The position numbers and the translations under genes were made by a program. From positions 1-55,810 of the forward strand of contig NZ_JALHLS010000018.1 in assembly GCF_022844445.1 (NCBI RefSeq): a stretch of 55,810 nt of DNA, written 5' to 3'. Of this stretch, positions 44,732 through 53,639 are shown piece by piece. Within the stretch, counting starts at the first letter, position 1. Every line of letters starts with the position of its first letter. The notes below the pieces were generated by a model that did not search any database, had not been told where the DNA came from, and was given only the letters and a program-made list of their open reading frames with translations. Origin of the DNA: Hyphomonas sp. (GTDB lineage Bacteria > Pseudomonadota > Alphaproteobacteria > Caulobacterales > Hyphomonadaceae).

Positions 44732-46138
44732 ATGAACTACGCGTCAGTCGCCAGACTCCTGAGCCTGCTGATGCTGATCGTGGCGGGCGCCGCTATTCTG
44801 GGCGCCGGCATTGCGGTGGCGGCCGGCGAAACGGTGCAGGTCATCTCACTTAGTGTGACGGCGCTTGGTATCGCCGTTGCGGCAGCAAGCGTCTTGCTGC
44901 TCACACCGGCGCCTCGGCGCGGCGCGCGGCCGTCTGACGGGCTCGCCGTCATGATCCTCTGGTGGATCCTGACGCCGCTCGCGACGGCTTTACCGTTTGT
45001 GTTCGGTGTCGCTAACAGTTCTGTCATCACCGCCATCCATGAAGCGACGGCGTGCCTGACCACGACCGGACATTCGATCATCCGTGTCGCGGGCGAAGAC
45101 TGGCCGGCGAGCCTGATCTACTGGCGCGGAGCGTTACACGTCATTGGCGCCTATGCCGTTGTCGTGGGGGCGGCCGGTGTGTTTGCTGCTGTCAATCTCG
45201 GCGGTCCGGGTGTCCACCGGACGGTTCTGTTTACGCTGCCGGATACGAGCTTCTTCGATGCCATGCCGCGCATTCTGATGCCGGTGGGGCTGATGTTCGG
45301 TCTCGGTATCATGTTCATCTTCATCATGTTGCTGGTTCTCGGCGTCGCGCCGGGCCGGGCACTCGGCGACGCTGTCAGCGTCATCACGACCGGCCTTGTG
45401 CATCCGGACGCGCTGGACCGTGCGCCCGCATCGCTCGGCGTATCCGTTGCACTCGGGATCGGCCTCTTTCTCGGGTCGCTGGGGCTCGTCTTCTGGCTTC
45501 CGTTCCGGCGGCGTGCCTGGGCAGGCCTGGTCCAGGATCCGGAGATTGTCCTGTTCGCCGGATTGACCGTCCTCTTTGCCCTCTTCGCTGTGCTGGCCGG
45601 CCTCGCCGCCGGTGACGCGCTGGGGTGGTCGATCTCCACAATGTCCACCTCCGGCATCCCGCTCGGCTCACCGGAGGCGGCGAAATCCATTCCGTTGACG
45701 GTGTATGTCATGCCCTGCCTGATCGGCGGTTCGGCGCTGGCCGCTGCAGGCGGAATCAAGCTGGCGCGTGTCGTCGTCCTTGGTCAGAGAGCCGGTCAGG
45801 AATTCCAGCAACTGGGCTACCGGCGCTCAGTCGTCAGCTTCCGGTTTCGTGACAGGGAACTGGATGAGCGCAGCGTAATTGGCGTCTGGGTCTACTTCGT
45901 CGCCTATGTCCTCGCGGTGTTCTTGTTCCTCATCGGTTTCAGTTTCATGGGGCTCGGCTTCGACGACTCAATCCGGCTTTCCATCGGTGCGCTGACGTCT
46001 TCAGGAGGACTGATTGCGGGCTCTGATGGAAATCTGGGCCTGGGCAGCGAGATTCTCCTGATTGCTGCCATGCTTTTGGGCAGATTGGAGATTTTGACCC
46101 TGCTTCCCGCGCTTTCACTGAGCTTTTGGCGGGGCTGA
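44732..46138 (+). CDS. trkH: Potassium uptake channel TrkH
   Basis: The 468-residue membrane protein carries the four P-loop repeats of the Trk/Ktr family: ATACLTTTGHSI, VSVITTGLVHP, SISTMSTSGIPLG and GALTSSGGLIAG each provide a selectivity-filter segment. It imports potassium together with TrkA, encoded directly upstream. About ten hydrophobic segments are visible. The gene ends 71 bases before hfq. Confidence 0.93.
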   Translation: MNYASVARLLSLLMLIVAGAAILGAGIAVAAGETVQVISLSVTALGIAVAAASVLLLTPAPRRGARPSDGLAVMILWWILTPLATALPFVFGVANSSVITAIHEATACLTTTGHSIIRVAGEDWPASLIYWRGALHVIGAYAVVVGAAGVFAAVNLGGPGVHRTVLFTLPDTSFFDAMPRILMPVGLMFGLGIMFIFIMLLVLGVAPGRALGDAVSVITTGLVHPDALDRAPASLGVSVALGIGLFLGSLGLVFWLPFRRRAWAGLVQDPEIVLFAGLTVLFALFAVLAGLAAGDALGWSISTMSTSGIPLGSPEAAKSIPLTVYVMPCLIGGSALAAAGGIKLARVVVLGQRAGQEFQQLGYRRSVVSFRFRDRELDERSVIGVWVYFVAYVLAVFLFLIGFSFMGLGFDDSIRLSIGALTSSGGLIAGSDGNLGLGSEILLIAAMLLGRLEILTLLPALSLSFWRG

Positions 46139-46209
46139 CCCTTGCGCGCCTGCAGCAAAGGACTTAGCTCGGAGATAATAACAAAAACAGTAGCAGGAAT
46201 ACAAAAGCC

Positions 46210-46458
46210 ATGTCGTCGGACAAGAAACAGAACCTGCAGGACACCTTCCTCAACGCCGTTCGCAAATCCCGCACGCCGCTTACCGTCTTCTTGGTGAATG
46301 GTGTGAAGTTACAGGGTGTTGTCACCTGGTTTGACAACTTCTGTGTGCTCCTGCGGGGAGACGGGCGGCCGCCGCAACTGGTTTACAAGCACGCGATTTC
46401 GACCATCGCGCCCAGCGCGCCAGTCCAGCTCTTCGACGAAGAGATGGACGGAGATTGA
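46210..46458 (+). CDS. hfq: RNA chaperone Hfq
   Basis: The 82-residue protein forms the Sm-like hexamer that helps small RNAs pair with mRNAs. [20 protein letters not shown] is the N-terminal helix and first strand, and [18 protein letters not shown] and [10 protein letters not shown] are the Sm1 and Sm2 motifs. The tail is short, as in other alphaproteobacteria. hflX follows after six bases. Confidence 0.97.
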   Translation: MSSDKKQNLQDTFLNAVRKSRTPLTVFLVNGVKLQGVVTWFDNFCVLLRGDGRPPQLVYKHAISTIAPSAPVQLFDEEMDGD

Positions 46459-46464
46459 TCCGTA

Positions 46465-47787
46465 TTGACTGACAAATTCGTAGATCGCTTGCCCGCGCCG
46501 GAGATTGCCGGCGTGGTTATCCCGTGGTTCACGCCTGCCGATCGTCCGACGCCAGACCGTCTGAGGGAGACTTCCGGCCTGGTTGAAGCCCTTGGGTGCC
46601 AGCTCGGATTCGTCCGGCCAGACCAGGTGCGCAAGGTAAACCCATCCTACCTCCTCTCGGGCGGCATCGTGGACCGGATGGCCGCAGATCTCGAAGCAGA
46701 GCACTGCACGCTGGAGGTCATCGACGGCGCTTTGACGCCGGTGCAGCAGCGCAATCTCGAGAAGCGTCTCGGCATGAAGGTCATCGACCGTACCGGTCTC
46801 ATCCTCGAGATATTCGGACTCCGGGCACGGACGAAAGAGGGCCGGCTGCAGGTCGAACTCGCGCGCATCCTCTATGAGCGTTCGCGCCTCGTCCGGACGT
46901 GGACCCACCTTGAGCGTCAGCGCGGCGGCTCCGGCTTCCTGTCCGGTCCCGGCGAAAGCCAGCTCGAGGCGGACCGGCGCATGCTGGACGACAAGATCAT
47001 CCGCCTGCGGCGCGATCTCGACGAGGTCAAACGCACGCGCGCCGTGCAGCGCGCCGGGCGCCGCCGCACCGGCACGCCGATGATTGCGCTCGTCGGCTAC
47101 ACCAACTCCGGCAAGTCCACACTTTTCAACCGCCTGACCGGGGCGGATGTGTTTGCCAAGGACATGCCCTTCGCGACGCTCGACCCGACCATCCGCAAGC
47201 TGCAGCTTCCTTCGCTCGGCGAAGCGGCGCTGATCGACACCGTGGGTTTCATTTCGGACCTGCCGACCCACCTGATCGACAGTTTCCAGGCCACGCTCGA
47301 AGAGTCGCTGCAGGCCGATCTCCTCGTACACGTCCGCGACCGGTCAAGCGAAGCGGAAGCCGAGCAGGCCGACGACGTCATGACTGTGCTGACGAGGCTC
47401 GAGAAAGAATCCGGCCTGCCGCTGCCGCCGATGATCGAAGCCTGGAACAAGATCGACGCAATGCCCGAAGGGCAGGCAGAGGCCATGATGTCGCTCGCCG
47501 CTTTGGAAACCGACACACCCGCGGTCGCGGTCTCCGCGCTGACCGGCGACGGAATTGAAGCGCTGCTGGTACTGATCGAGAGATCATTGCTCGGCGGCCA
47601 GCAGGAGATCGAACTCGTCCTGGCGCCGGAGCAGGGGCGCGCCCGCGCCTGGCTTCACCAGAAAGGCGATGTGGTCGAGGAGCGCGCGAAAGACGACGGC
47701 GCATCACACCTCGTCGTGCGCCTGTCTGTCGAAAGGCTGGGCCAGTTCCGGTCGGAGTTTCCCGGCCTGCTGAACGCGACCGCCTAG
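46465..47787 (+). CDS. hflX: GTPase HflX
   Basis: The 440-residue GTPase splits stalled or stress-inactivated ribosomes. The N-terminal HflX domain ends in a coiled coil (GGSGFLSGPGESQLEADRR), then the G domain has GYTNSGKST (G1, about 210-218), DTVGF (G3) and NKID (G4). The only start in the expected place is TTG at 46465, six bases after the hfq stop; GGAG lies about 13 bases upstream. Its TAG forms a shared CTAG with the mazG stop. Confidence 0.93.
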   Translation: MTDKFVDRLPAPEIAGVVIPWFTPADRPTPDRLRETSGLVEALGCQLGFVRPDQVRKVNPSYLLSGGIVDRMAADLEAEHCTLEVIDGALTPVQQRNLEKRLGMKVIDRTGLILEIFGLRARTKEGRLQVELARILYERSRLVRTWTHLERQRGGSGFLSGPGESQLEADRRMLDDKIIRLRRDLDEVKRTRAVQRAGRRRTGTPMIALVGYTNSGKSTLFNRLTGADVFAKDMPFATLDPTIRKLQLPSLGEAALIDTVGFISDLPTHLIDSFQATLEESLQADLLVHVRDRSSEAEAEQADDVMTVLTRLEKESGLPLPPMIEAWNKIDAMPEGQAEAMMSLAALETDTPAVAVSALTGDGIEALLVLIERSLLGGQQEIELVLAPEQGRARAWLHQKGDVVEERAKDDGASHLVVRLSVERLGQFRSEFPGLLNATA

Positions 47788-48614
47788 GCGCGTTCGGCGC
47801 GCTTCACGCGCTGCCAGTAGGCTTCCTGCTCATCCAGCGAGAGCGACAGGAAGTCGACCGCATCACGCGCGGCTTCGCTTTCCATCGCGCGGAAGCGGCG
47901 TTCGAACTTGGCATTCGCTTTGCGCAGCGCCTGTTCCGGATCGACCGACAGGCGCCGCGCCAGGTTGGCAACCACAAACAACAGGTCGCCCACTTCATCT
48001 TCCACCGCGTCCGCATCGCCGGAGGCCATGGCTTCCTTCACTTCCGCGATCTCCTCTTCGAGCTTGTCGAAGATCGGCGGCGTTTCGGTCCAGTCAAACC
48101 CGGTGCGCGCGGCGCGCTTCTGCAGCTTCTCGGCGCGCAGCAGCGCGGGCAGAGCCCGGGCGACTCCGTCCAGCGCGCTCGGCGCGACATTCGCGGCAGA
48201 CTTTTTCGCCCGCTCGGCGGCCTTCAGCGTTTCCCAGGCCACCGTTTGTTCGTCTGCGGAGCGTCCGTCGCGGTCCTCACCAAACACGTGCGGGTGGCGG
48301 CGGAGCATCTTGTCATTGATCGCGGCGACCACATCGGCGAGCGCGAACGCCCCGGCCTCCTCGGCCATGCGGCTGTGGAACATCACCTGGAACAGCAGGT
48401 CGCCCAGCTCGTCGCGCAGTTCGCCCATGTCGCCGCGCTCGATCGCGTCGGCCACCTCATACGCCTCCTCGATCGTGTAGGGGGCGATGGTGGCGAAGTC
48501 CTGTTCCAGATCCCATGGGCATCCCGCAACCGGATCGCGAAGGCGCGCCATGATCTGCGCCAGCTCGCGGAACGCGGCTGCCGCTTCGGGCGTTCTGTCT
48601 TTTCCGATGGCCAT
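47784..48614 (-). CDS. mazG: Nucleoside triphosphate pyrophosphohydrolase MazG
   Basis: The 276-residue protein hydrolyses NTPs to NMP and pyrophosphate. Two MazG domains are visible, each with the EExxE/ExxD metal site: EEAYEVADAIERGD with ELRDELGDLLFQVMFH, and EEEIAEVKEAMASGD with VEDEVGDLLF. The length matches the full two-domain enzyme. It overlaps the hflX stop by four bases (CTAG). Confidence 0.94.
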   Translation of the reverse strand: MAIGKDRTPEAAAAFRELAQIMARLRDPVAGCPWDLEQDFATIAPYTIEEAYEVADAIERGDMGELRDELGDLLFQVMFHSRMAEEAGAFALADVVAAINDKMLRRHPHVFGEDRDGRSADEQTVAWETLKAAERAKKSAANVAPSALDGVARALPALLRAEKLQKRAARTGFDWTETPPIFDKLEEEIAEVKEAMASGDADAVEDEVGDLLFVVANLARRLSVDPEQALRKANAKFERRFRAMESEAARDAVDFLSLSLDEQEAYWQRVKRAERA

Positions 48615-48749
48615 GGAGGGGCTCCCGTTGATGCCTTAGGTCTTGCCTCGGGGCTGCCGGGTGCGCAAGCGGCCGGGGCCCAGCGGGGCGCGGGCGATTG
48701 ACACGGGCAGCCAGCCGGGAGACGGGAGACCGTTCTGAATGCATGTTTC

Positions 48750-48767
48750 GCCGGAATTGCTTCCGGC
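48750..48767 (+). promoter_or_regulatory. Hairpin directly before the RBS of the DgoK-like gene
   Basis: GCCGGAA (48750-48756) and TTCCGGC (48761-48767) form a perfect seven-base stem with a TTGC loop. The ribosome-binding site AAGGTGAG starts at 48768 and the ATG is at 48779. Such a hairpin could act as a small attenuator or affect mRNA stability; no T run follows. Confidence 0.4.
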
Positions 48768-48778
48768 AAGGTGAGGGT

Positions 48779-49657
48779 ATGAAGGACAGTCTGGCTCTGA
48801 TCGGATTCGAGTGGGCCGGGCCGCAGCTGCGTGCCTGGGCTTTTGATGGCGAAGGCGAAATCCTGTCTTCGGTCCAGTTGCGGGAAGAGCCCGTTGCAGG
48901 GCATGCTGACTGGGCGGGGCGGCTGCGCTACCACCTGTCTGAATGGCTGGGCACGGCGCCGGACGTGCCGGTGATCGGCAGCGGCGACGTTTCAGCCTCC
49001 CTGTTGAAGTCTGGCGGAATCCAGCTCAATGCGCCGCTCCCGCTGGCCCAGCTGCCCGGCCAGCTGGGCATGGCCGGCAGTATCCACCTTGTTCCGTGGA
49101 TCGGCCAGCTTGCGCCGCCGGACCTGACATGCGGCGCCGAAGCCATTCTATTTGGCCTCGAGGATGCCAATGGTGCCATCTGTATCGTGGGCCAGCATAC
49201 CCGCCACTGCGTGGTCGAGCATGGCCGCCTGCTGGAGTTCTCGACCGAGATCACCGCGGAGCTGCGCGACCTGCTCCTGTCCCATGGTACGATGTCCCTG
49301 CAGGCGCCGGGCCCGCAGACGTTCGACATGCAGGTGTTCAAGGACTGGATCGAGCGGGCGCTCGACACGGACGACTCCCCGCCGGTATTCTCGGTGGAGG
49401 CGGCAATCCGGCGTGGCGCCCTGTTGCCAGCCAACAAGGCGGCGGCGCTCGCCGGACTGATGATTGGCGCGGATGTAGCGGCGCACTATGATCCGGGCGA
49501 CGAGGTGCTGCTGGTGGCGGATGGACCGCTGCTGGAAGCCTACGGATTTGCCCTTGATGCGCTGGGGGCGGATGTCGAGGAAACCTCCGCGGTCGAGGCC
49601 CTGCAGGATGGCCTGTTTGAAATCGCCGATCTTGCGGGACTGCTCGGCGAGGACTAA
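48779..49657 (+). CDS. DgoK-like (2-dehydro-3-deoxygalactonokinase family) protein with altered motifs
   Basis: The 292-residue protein matches the DgoK family over most of its length: CIVGQHTRHCVVEHGRLLEF corresponds to the family's CLPGTHSKW segment, and TCGAEAILFG to the RGEE.Q.FG segment. The N-terminal phosphate-binding DWGT motif is replaced by EWAG (Glu11), and several glycines and charged residues of the active site differ. True DgoK phosphorylates 2-keto-3-deoxygalactonate; this copy may be inactive or do something else. It is followed 34 bases later by an SMP-30-like gene, with no DgoA aldolase beside them. Confidence 0.68.
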   Translation: MKDSLALIGFEWAGPQLRAWAFDGEGEILSSVQLREEPVAGHADWAGRLRYHLSEWLGTAPDVPVIGSGDVSASLLKSGGIQLNAPLPLAQLPGQLGMAGSIHLVPWIGQLAPPDLTCGAEAILFGLEDANGAICIVGQHTRHCVVEHGRLLEFSTEITAELRDLLLSHGTMSLQAPGPQTFDMQVFKDWIERALDTDDSPPVFSVEAAIRRGALLPANKAAALAGLMIGADVAAHYDPGDEVLLVADGPLLEAYGFALDALGADVEETSAVEALQDGLFEIADLAGLLGED

Positions 49658-49691
49658 GGCCCGCAGACTACCTGAGGAAATCCACCCTTCG

Positions 49692-50573
49692 ATGATCATC
49701 ACGCCTGAATGCGTTGCGCCGACCGGATGCCTCATTGGCCAGTCTCCGCTGTGGAGCCATGCTGAAGGCTTCCTGTGGTGGGTCGATCAAAAGCGCGCCA
49801 AGCTGCACCGCTACAATCCCCGCACCGGCAATACCCGCCGGTATGAACTCCCGGTCCGGCCGAGCCGGATTGCGCTGTTCGATGGGCTGTTGCTGATGGC
49901 CGCCGACCGGGAAATTGGGTTCTTCGATCCGGCGACCGAGATCTACGAGCGTTTGACTGTGGTCGAAGGGGAGCCGGACACCAACCGTACGAGCGATGGC
50001 GGCGTCGCGCCGGATGGCTCGTTCTGGTTCGCCACCGAGGATGATTCCGAGCGTGAACCGGTCGGGAACTACTACCGCTATGGACCGGACAAGGCGATTT
50101 CGCCGATCCGCCTGCCATCCGTCCTCCTGTCCCGCACCTTCGAGTTCTCGCCGGATGGGCGCACTTTCTACACCTGTGATGCCGCGGAATGCGAAATCCT
50201 GGCTCATGACTTCGACCCTGAAACGGGCGCGGTCAGCGGGCGTCGCAGTTTCGCCTTCACGCATGAACTTGGCGGCATGCCGTTCGGTTCGGCAGTAGAC
50301 CAGGAGGGCGGGCTATGGACCTGCCTGCACGGCGCCTCCCGGGTCGTCCGCTTCACGCCGGACGGGCAGGTGGATCAGGTGATTGTGCTGGCCGCGCCGC
50401 TGCCCACGGGCTGCGCCCTCGGCGGACCGGACCTGCGCACGCTGTTCATCACGACCTCGCGTGCCGGTCTCAGCTTCCCTCAACTCGACTCCCGGCCTCT
50501 CTCGGGCAGCCTTTTCGCCATCACGGTAGATGTACCCGGGCTGCCGGCCCGCTCCTTCGGCACCAAGCCCTAG
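49692..50573 (+). CDS. SMP-30/gluconolactonase-like protein lacking the metal ligands
   Basis: The 293-residue six-bladed propeller aligns well with sugar lactonases (PSRIALFDGLLLMAADREIG, FSPDGRTFYTCDA, VDQEGGLWTCLHG). The four residues that hold the metal and substrate are changed: the first-blade Glu is Gln17 (LIGQSPLW), the NDG Asn is Ser101 (NRTSDGG), the SNG Asn is Arg148 (LLSRTFEFS) and the PDG Asp is Phe198 (GMPFGSAVD). Lactonase activity is therefore unlikely, although the fold looks intact. It ends in a CTAG shared with the convergent acyl-CoA dehydrogenase. Confidence 0.8.
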   Translation: MIITPECVAPTGCLIGQSPLWSHAEGFLWWVDQKRAKLHRYNPRTGNTRRYELPVRPSRIALFDGLLLMAADREIGFFDPATEIYERLTVVEGEPDTNRTSDGGVAPDGSFWFATEDDSEREPVGNYYRYGPDKAISPIRLPSVLLSRTFEFSPDGRTFYTCDAAECEILAHDFDPETGAVSGRRSFAFTHELGGMPFGSAVDQEGGLWTCLHGASRVVRFTPDGQVDQVIVLAAPLPTGCALGGPDLRTLFITTSRAGLSFPQLDSRPLSGSLFAITVDVPGLPARSFGTKP

Positions 50574-51736
50574 GGGCGCGTGTCCATAAGGTTGCGGGCG
50601 ATCACCATCCGGTGCACTTCGCTCGGGCCGTCATAGATCCGCATGTTCCGGATGCGCCCGGCCATCAGCTGCAGCGGCATTTCTTTCGTCATGCCCATTG
50701 CGCCGAAACACTGCATCGCGTGGTCAAGGATTTCCGTGGCCATCTCCGGCGCGTACACCTTGATCATCGAGATCTCGGTACGCACGTCCTTGCCCTGGTC
50801 GAGCTTCCACGCGCAGTCATAGGCCATCAGCCGCGCGGCATGGATCTTCATGGCGGCGTCAGCCACCCACCACTGGATCGACTGGCGCTCGGAGAGCTTC
50901 TGCCCGAAGGTTTTCCGCTGCGGGGCGTACTCCCGCATCATGTCCAGCGCGCGCTGCGCCGCGCCGATGCACCAGGCGGCCATCTCCATGCGCCGCGTGC
51001 CGAGGCGCACCTGCATCGGCCCGAATCCATCGCCCTCCTTGCCCAGAAGTTTCCAGCCGGGCACCCGGCAATCTTCGAGCGCCACTTCATAGGTGAACTC
51101 GCCGCCCAGCATGGGAATGCGCCGGAGCACGTTGAAGCCCGGCGTGCCCTTGTCCACGAGGAAGGCCGACATGCCGCCTTTCGCGCCCTTGGCCTTGTCC
51201 GTGATCGCCATGAGGATGGTGAAGTCGGCCTCCGAAGCGCGCGTGATCCAGATCTTGCGGCCGTTGATCACCCAGTCGTCGCCGTCTCGCACAGCGCGGG
51301 TGAGCATGCCAGCGGGGTCCGCGCCGGCGCCCGGCTCGGAAATGCCGATCGCCGACACCGTCTCGCCGCGCGCGTAGGGTGCGAGGTAGGCTTCGCGCTG
51401 GCGTTCGTTTGCGGCCGTCATCAGCATCCGCAGGTTTGGCGAATCCGGGGGCAGGGTGTAGGTTGCCGCGCTCGAGCCCAGCGCTTCGTTGACGGCGACC
51501 AGAGCGACATGCGGCAGCGCCAGGCCGCCGAGCTCCTCCGGTGCGTCTAGGCTCCAGAGCCCCATTTCCTTCGATACCCGGTCGAGACGCGCTTTCTCTT
51601 CGGCGGTGAGGTAGGCACCTTGCCCGGCTGCATCGCGCGCCAGCACGGCGCCCTCCAGAGGGATCACTTCCTCACGCACGAACCGTTGCACGAGATCGCG
51701 CAGCATCCGGTGATCTTCGTCGAGTTCAAATTGCAT
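50570..51736 (-). CDS. Acyl-CoA dehydrogenase, ACAD11-like
   Basis: The 388-residue flavoenzyme oxidises acyl-CoA to enoyl-CoA. AIGISEPGAGADPAGM and WVINGRKIWITRASEAD bind FAD and substrate, and the C-terminal catalytic segment is YDGPSEVHRMVIAR. The Asp in DGPSEVH stands where medium-chain enzymes have Glu (YEGTSQ); this Asp form is found in the ACAD10/11 group. The ATG at 51734-51736 begins MQFELDEDHRMLRDL. It overlaps the SMP-30-like gene by four bases. Confidence 0.9.
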   Translation of the reverse strand: MQFELDEDHRMLRDLVQRFVREEVIPLEGAVLARDAAGQGAYLTAEEKARLDRVSKEMGLWSLDAPEELGGLALPHVALVAVNEALGSSAATYTLPPDSPNLRMLMTAANERQREAYLAPYARGETVSAIGISEPGAGADPAGMLTRAVRDGDDWVINGRKIWITRASEADFTILMAITDKAKGAKGGMSAFLVDKGTPGFNVLRRIPMLGGEFTYEVALEDCRVPGWKLLGKEGDGFGPMQVRLGTRRMEMAAWCIGAAQRALDMMREYAPQRKTFGQKLSERQSIQWWVADAAMKIHAARLMAYDCAWKLDQGKDVRTEISMIKVYAPEMATEILDHAMQCFGAMGMTKEMPLQLMAGRIRNMRIYDGPSEVHRMVIARNLMDTRP

Positions 51737-52239
51737 GGGCGCCTCGTGCATCCTGTCGGGTATGACCAATCTGTAGGGCGCATCGGCCCCAGTGCAATCT
51801 GCGGCGCAATGCCTCCCCGGCGGCAACCCGCTCCACGCGGAAATTTTCCGCCTTCGCGGAACCAGCCAGGACGTGCGCCGTCGCCCCTCGAAGCTTGCCG
51901 CAACGCCGGTTGTGCTCCCCCCCCGGCATGCGGGGCCGGCCGGTCTGGCGCCCTTTCCAGACTTGAAAGAGCAGACAGATGCAGAACTCCATCACGCTGC
52001 ACCGTGACTTGCGCACGGGCCGTCCCATCTGGATGGATCGCCGTCGCGAGGCGCTCGCCAGCTCCCCCTCAGCCGGAACATCAGCTGCGCGGCATGATCA
52101 ACAGAGCCGGAGATCCCGACAGCGATCTTGTCAGCTTCTACAGGGACTTCTGATCGTCCGGCCTACGTAGTTTCCCGATGGTGTTCTTCGCCCGGTTTTC
52201 CCTCAGAGTGACGCAAAAAGTCTAACCGGGGAGAGACAC
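51737..52239. other. Intergenic stretch with a possible gene remnant
   Basis: No full gene fits in these 503 bases. A 63-residue frame at 51979-52170 starts MQNSITLHRDLRTGRPIWMD after a weak AAAGAG; a second frame shows GMINRAGDPDSDLVSFYRDF near 52095-52153. The two pieces could be ends of one protein broken by a frameshift and a large deletion; the first resembles the lead of some FAD-dependent oxidoreductases, but the match is too short to name. The remainder, 51737-51960, shows nothing I can identify. Confidence 0.3.
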
Positions 52240-53019
52240 TTGGAAGAGGCAACGCCTGCGCCGGCGCCGACGCGACTGCCGGAGATCAACACCCTGCCGC
52301 TTACGGCGCCGTTCGGCTGGCTCGCGGCGGGATGGCGTGACTTCACCGCGATCCCCCTGCTCGCCATTTCGTACGGACTGGTTTTGGCGGCGATCAGCGC
52401 CGGCATCTTCTGGGCACTCTATTCGACGGGCTCGGCCAGCTGGTTCTTTGTCCTGCTCGGGGGCTTCCTGCTTGTAGGACCAATGCTCGGCATGGGCCTC
52501 TATGCAGCGTCCCGTGCGCTGGCCGAGGGCCGCAAGCCAGGATGGCCGGATGTTTTCTGGGTACGGGACGCGGTGCGCCGGGAACAGCTGATGCTCGGCC
52601 TTCTTCTCGTATTCCTGTATTTCCTTTGGACCCGGATCGCGCAGGTCATCTACGCGTTGTCTACCTGGCGCATCCACCATGACCGGGCCTCGTTTCTGGA
52701 TTTTGTGCTGCTTGAGCCAAATGGACAGATGATGGTGCTGGCAGGTCTGGTGACAGGCGGGTTTGTCGCCTTCTGCAACTATGCCCTCGCGGCCGTTGCG
52801 GCGCCGATGCTCCTTGATCGGCGCTACGACGTATTCATGGCGCTGGCGACGAGTGTCCGGTCAGTGAATCGCAACTTCTTCCCTATGCTGCTCTGGGCCT
52901 TCCTGATCGTGTTCCTTACCGTGATCGGCATAGGGTTCGCGTTTGCAGGGCTGGCTGTCGTTTTCCCGGTTGTCGGCATGGCCAGCTGGCACGCTTACCG
53001 GGCGATCGTTTCCTCTTAG
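52240..53019 (+). CDS. DUF2189 integral membrane protein
   Basis: The 259-residue protein has a short Pro-rich lead, then APFGWLAAGWRDFTAIPLLA, the entry to about six membrane segments (roughly 37-60, 65-88, 113-133, 157-180, 186-200, 218-250), which fits DUF2189. Its function is unknown. The start is TTG, preceded by GGGGAGAG at good spacing. Its TAG lies in a TTAG overlap with the stop of a small minus-strand frame. Confidence 0.75.
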   Translation: MEEATPAPAPTRLPEINTLPLTAPFGWLAAGWRDFTAIPLLAISYGLVLAAISAGIFWALYSTGSASWFFVLLGGFLLVGPMLGMGLYAASRALAEGRKPGWPDVFWVRDAVRREQLMLGLLLVFLYFLWTRIAQVIYALSTWRIHHDRASFLDFVLLEPNGQMMVLAGLVTGGFVAFCNYALAAVAAPMLLDRRYDVFMALATSVRSVNRNFFPMLLWAFLIVFLTVIGIGFAFAGLAVVFPVVGMASWHAYRAIVSS

Positions 53020-53144
53020 GCGCCAGCAATCCTGATGCCGGCATCGAGCATGACATGGAATTCTCGCACGCTAACCGGCGGCGGACGTTTTCCTTTTTGG
53101 TGGAGCGTTTCGATACCTAGCCGAACCGCGCCGACAGACTTCAT
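53016..53144 (-). CDS. Small ORF of 42 residues (possible gene remnant)
   Basis: A minus-strand frame from ATG (53142-53144) to TAA (53016-53018) reads MKSVGAVRLGIETLHQKG and then KRPPPVSVREFHVMLDAGIR to IAGA. The frame is open 15 codons further upstream without a start. It is listed because its stop overlaps the DUF2189 stop as TTAG, the same four-base junction seen at the real adenosine-kinase/isomerase pair. It may be the tail of a broken gene rather than a small protein; no family is recognised. Confidence 0.3.
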   Translation of the reverse strand: MKSVGAVRLGIETLHQKGKRPPPVSVREFHVMLDAGIRIAGA

Positions 53145-53639
53145 GGCGCAAGCCTGGGCGATGCTTCGTGGTTCGGGTCCGGGATCCGCTTACGCTGCGC
53201 TGCCAGCATTGCATTTTCGTTCTCGACCTATGTCGCGTGCTTGCGCAGCTGGACCGCTTCGCTGGATCGCCTCAGCCGGTGGATCGCGATCATTTCCGTT
53301 GCCGGAAGGACTTCACATACCTGGATCGCCATCACTCGGTCCCTTGCTCGGTCCGGAAATCGTAGGCCTGGCGTGCACCGCGGCAACGAAGGCACAGCTG
53401 CCGGACGGGCTTGGGCACGCCTTGCTCCTTGCCCATGCGCCAGGATACTGAACGGGTTCTGCAGGTTCATCGCCAACCGGCGGATCGCCGCATCCCTCCG
53501 ATAGGAGCGAGGCTCTACGTCAAGTCTTTTGGCTCTTGCGGCCAGTGGCGAGCCCGCCCACATCCGCAAGTGTGGCGTCCGAATGCACATTTGCCGTGGA
53601 CGCCGGGGCTCAAACGGGTTATCCGCCCGCGTTTCAAGA
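53145..53639. other. Gene-free stretch before secE
   Basis: No frame on either strand in these 495 bases shows convincing protein character, and no tRNA-Trp is present, although trnW commonly lies before secE in this class. Codon-like GC periodicity is weak, which fits decayed DNA. An imperfect hairpin at 53535-53570 (outer arms CTTGCGG and CCGCAAG) is the only structure seen. The secE promoter probably lies near the right end, but I cannot place it. Confidence 0.4.

Noticed and set aside
53145..53639. Search for tRNA-Trp, RNase P RNA, 6S RNA or tmRNA before secE
   Set aside because: No cloverleaf, no CCA end, and none of the conserved RNase P or tmRNA blocks could be read. The single imperfect hairpin is not enough.
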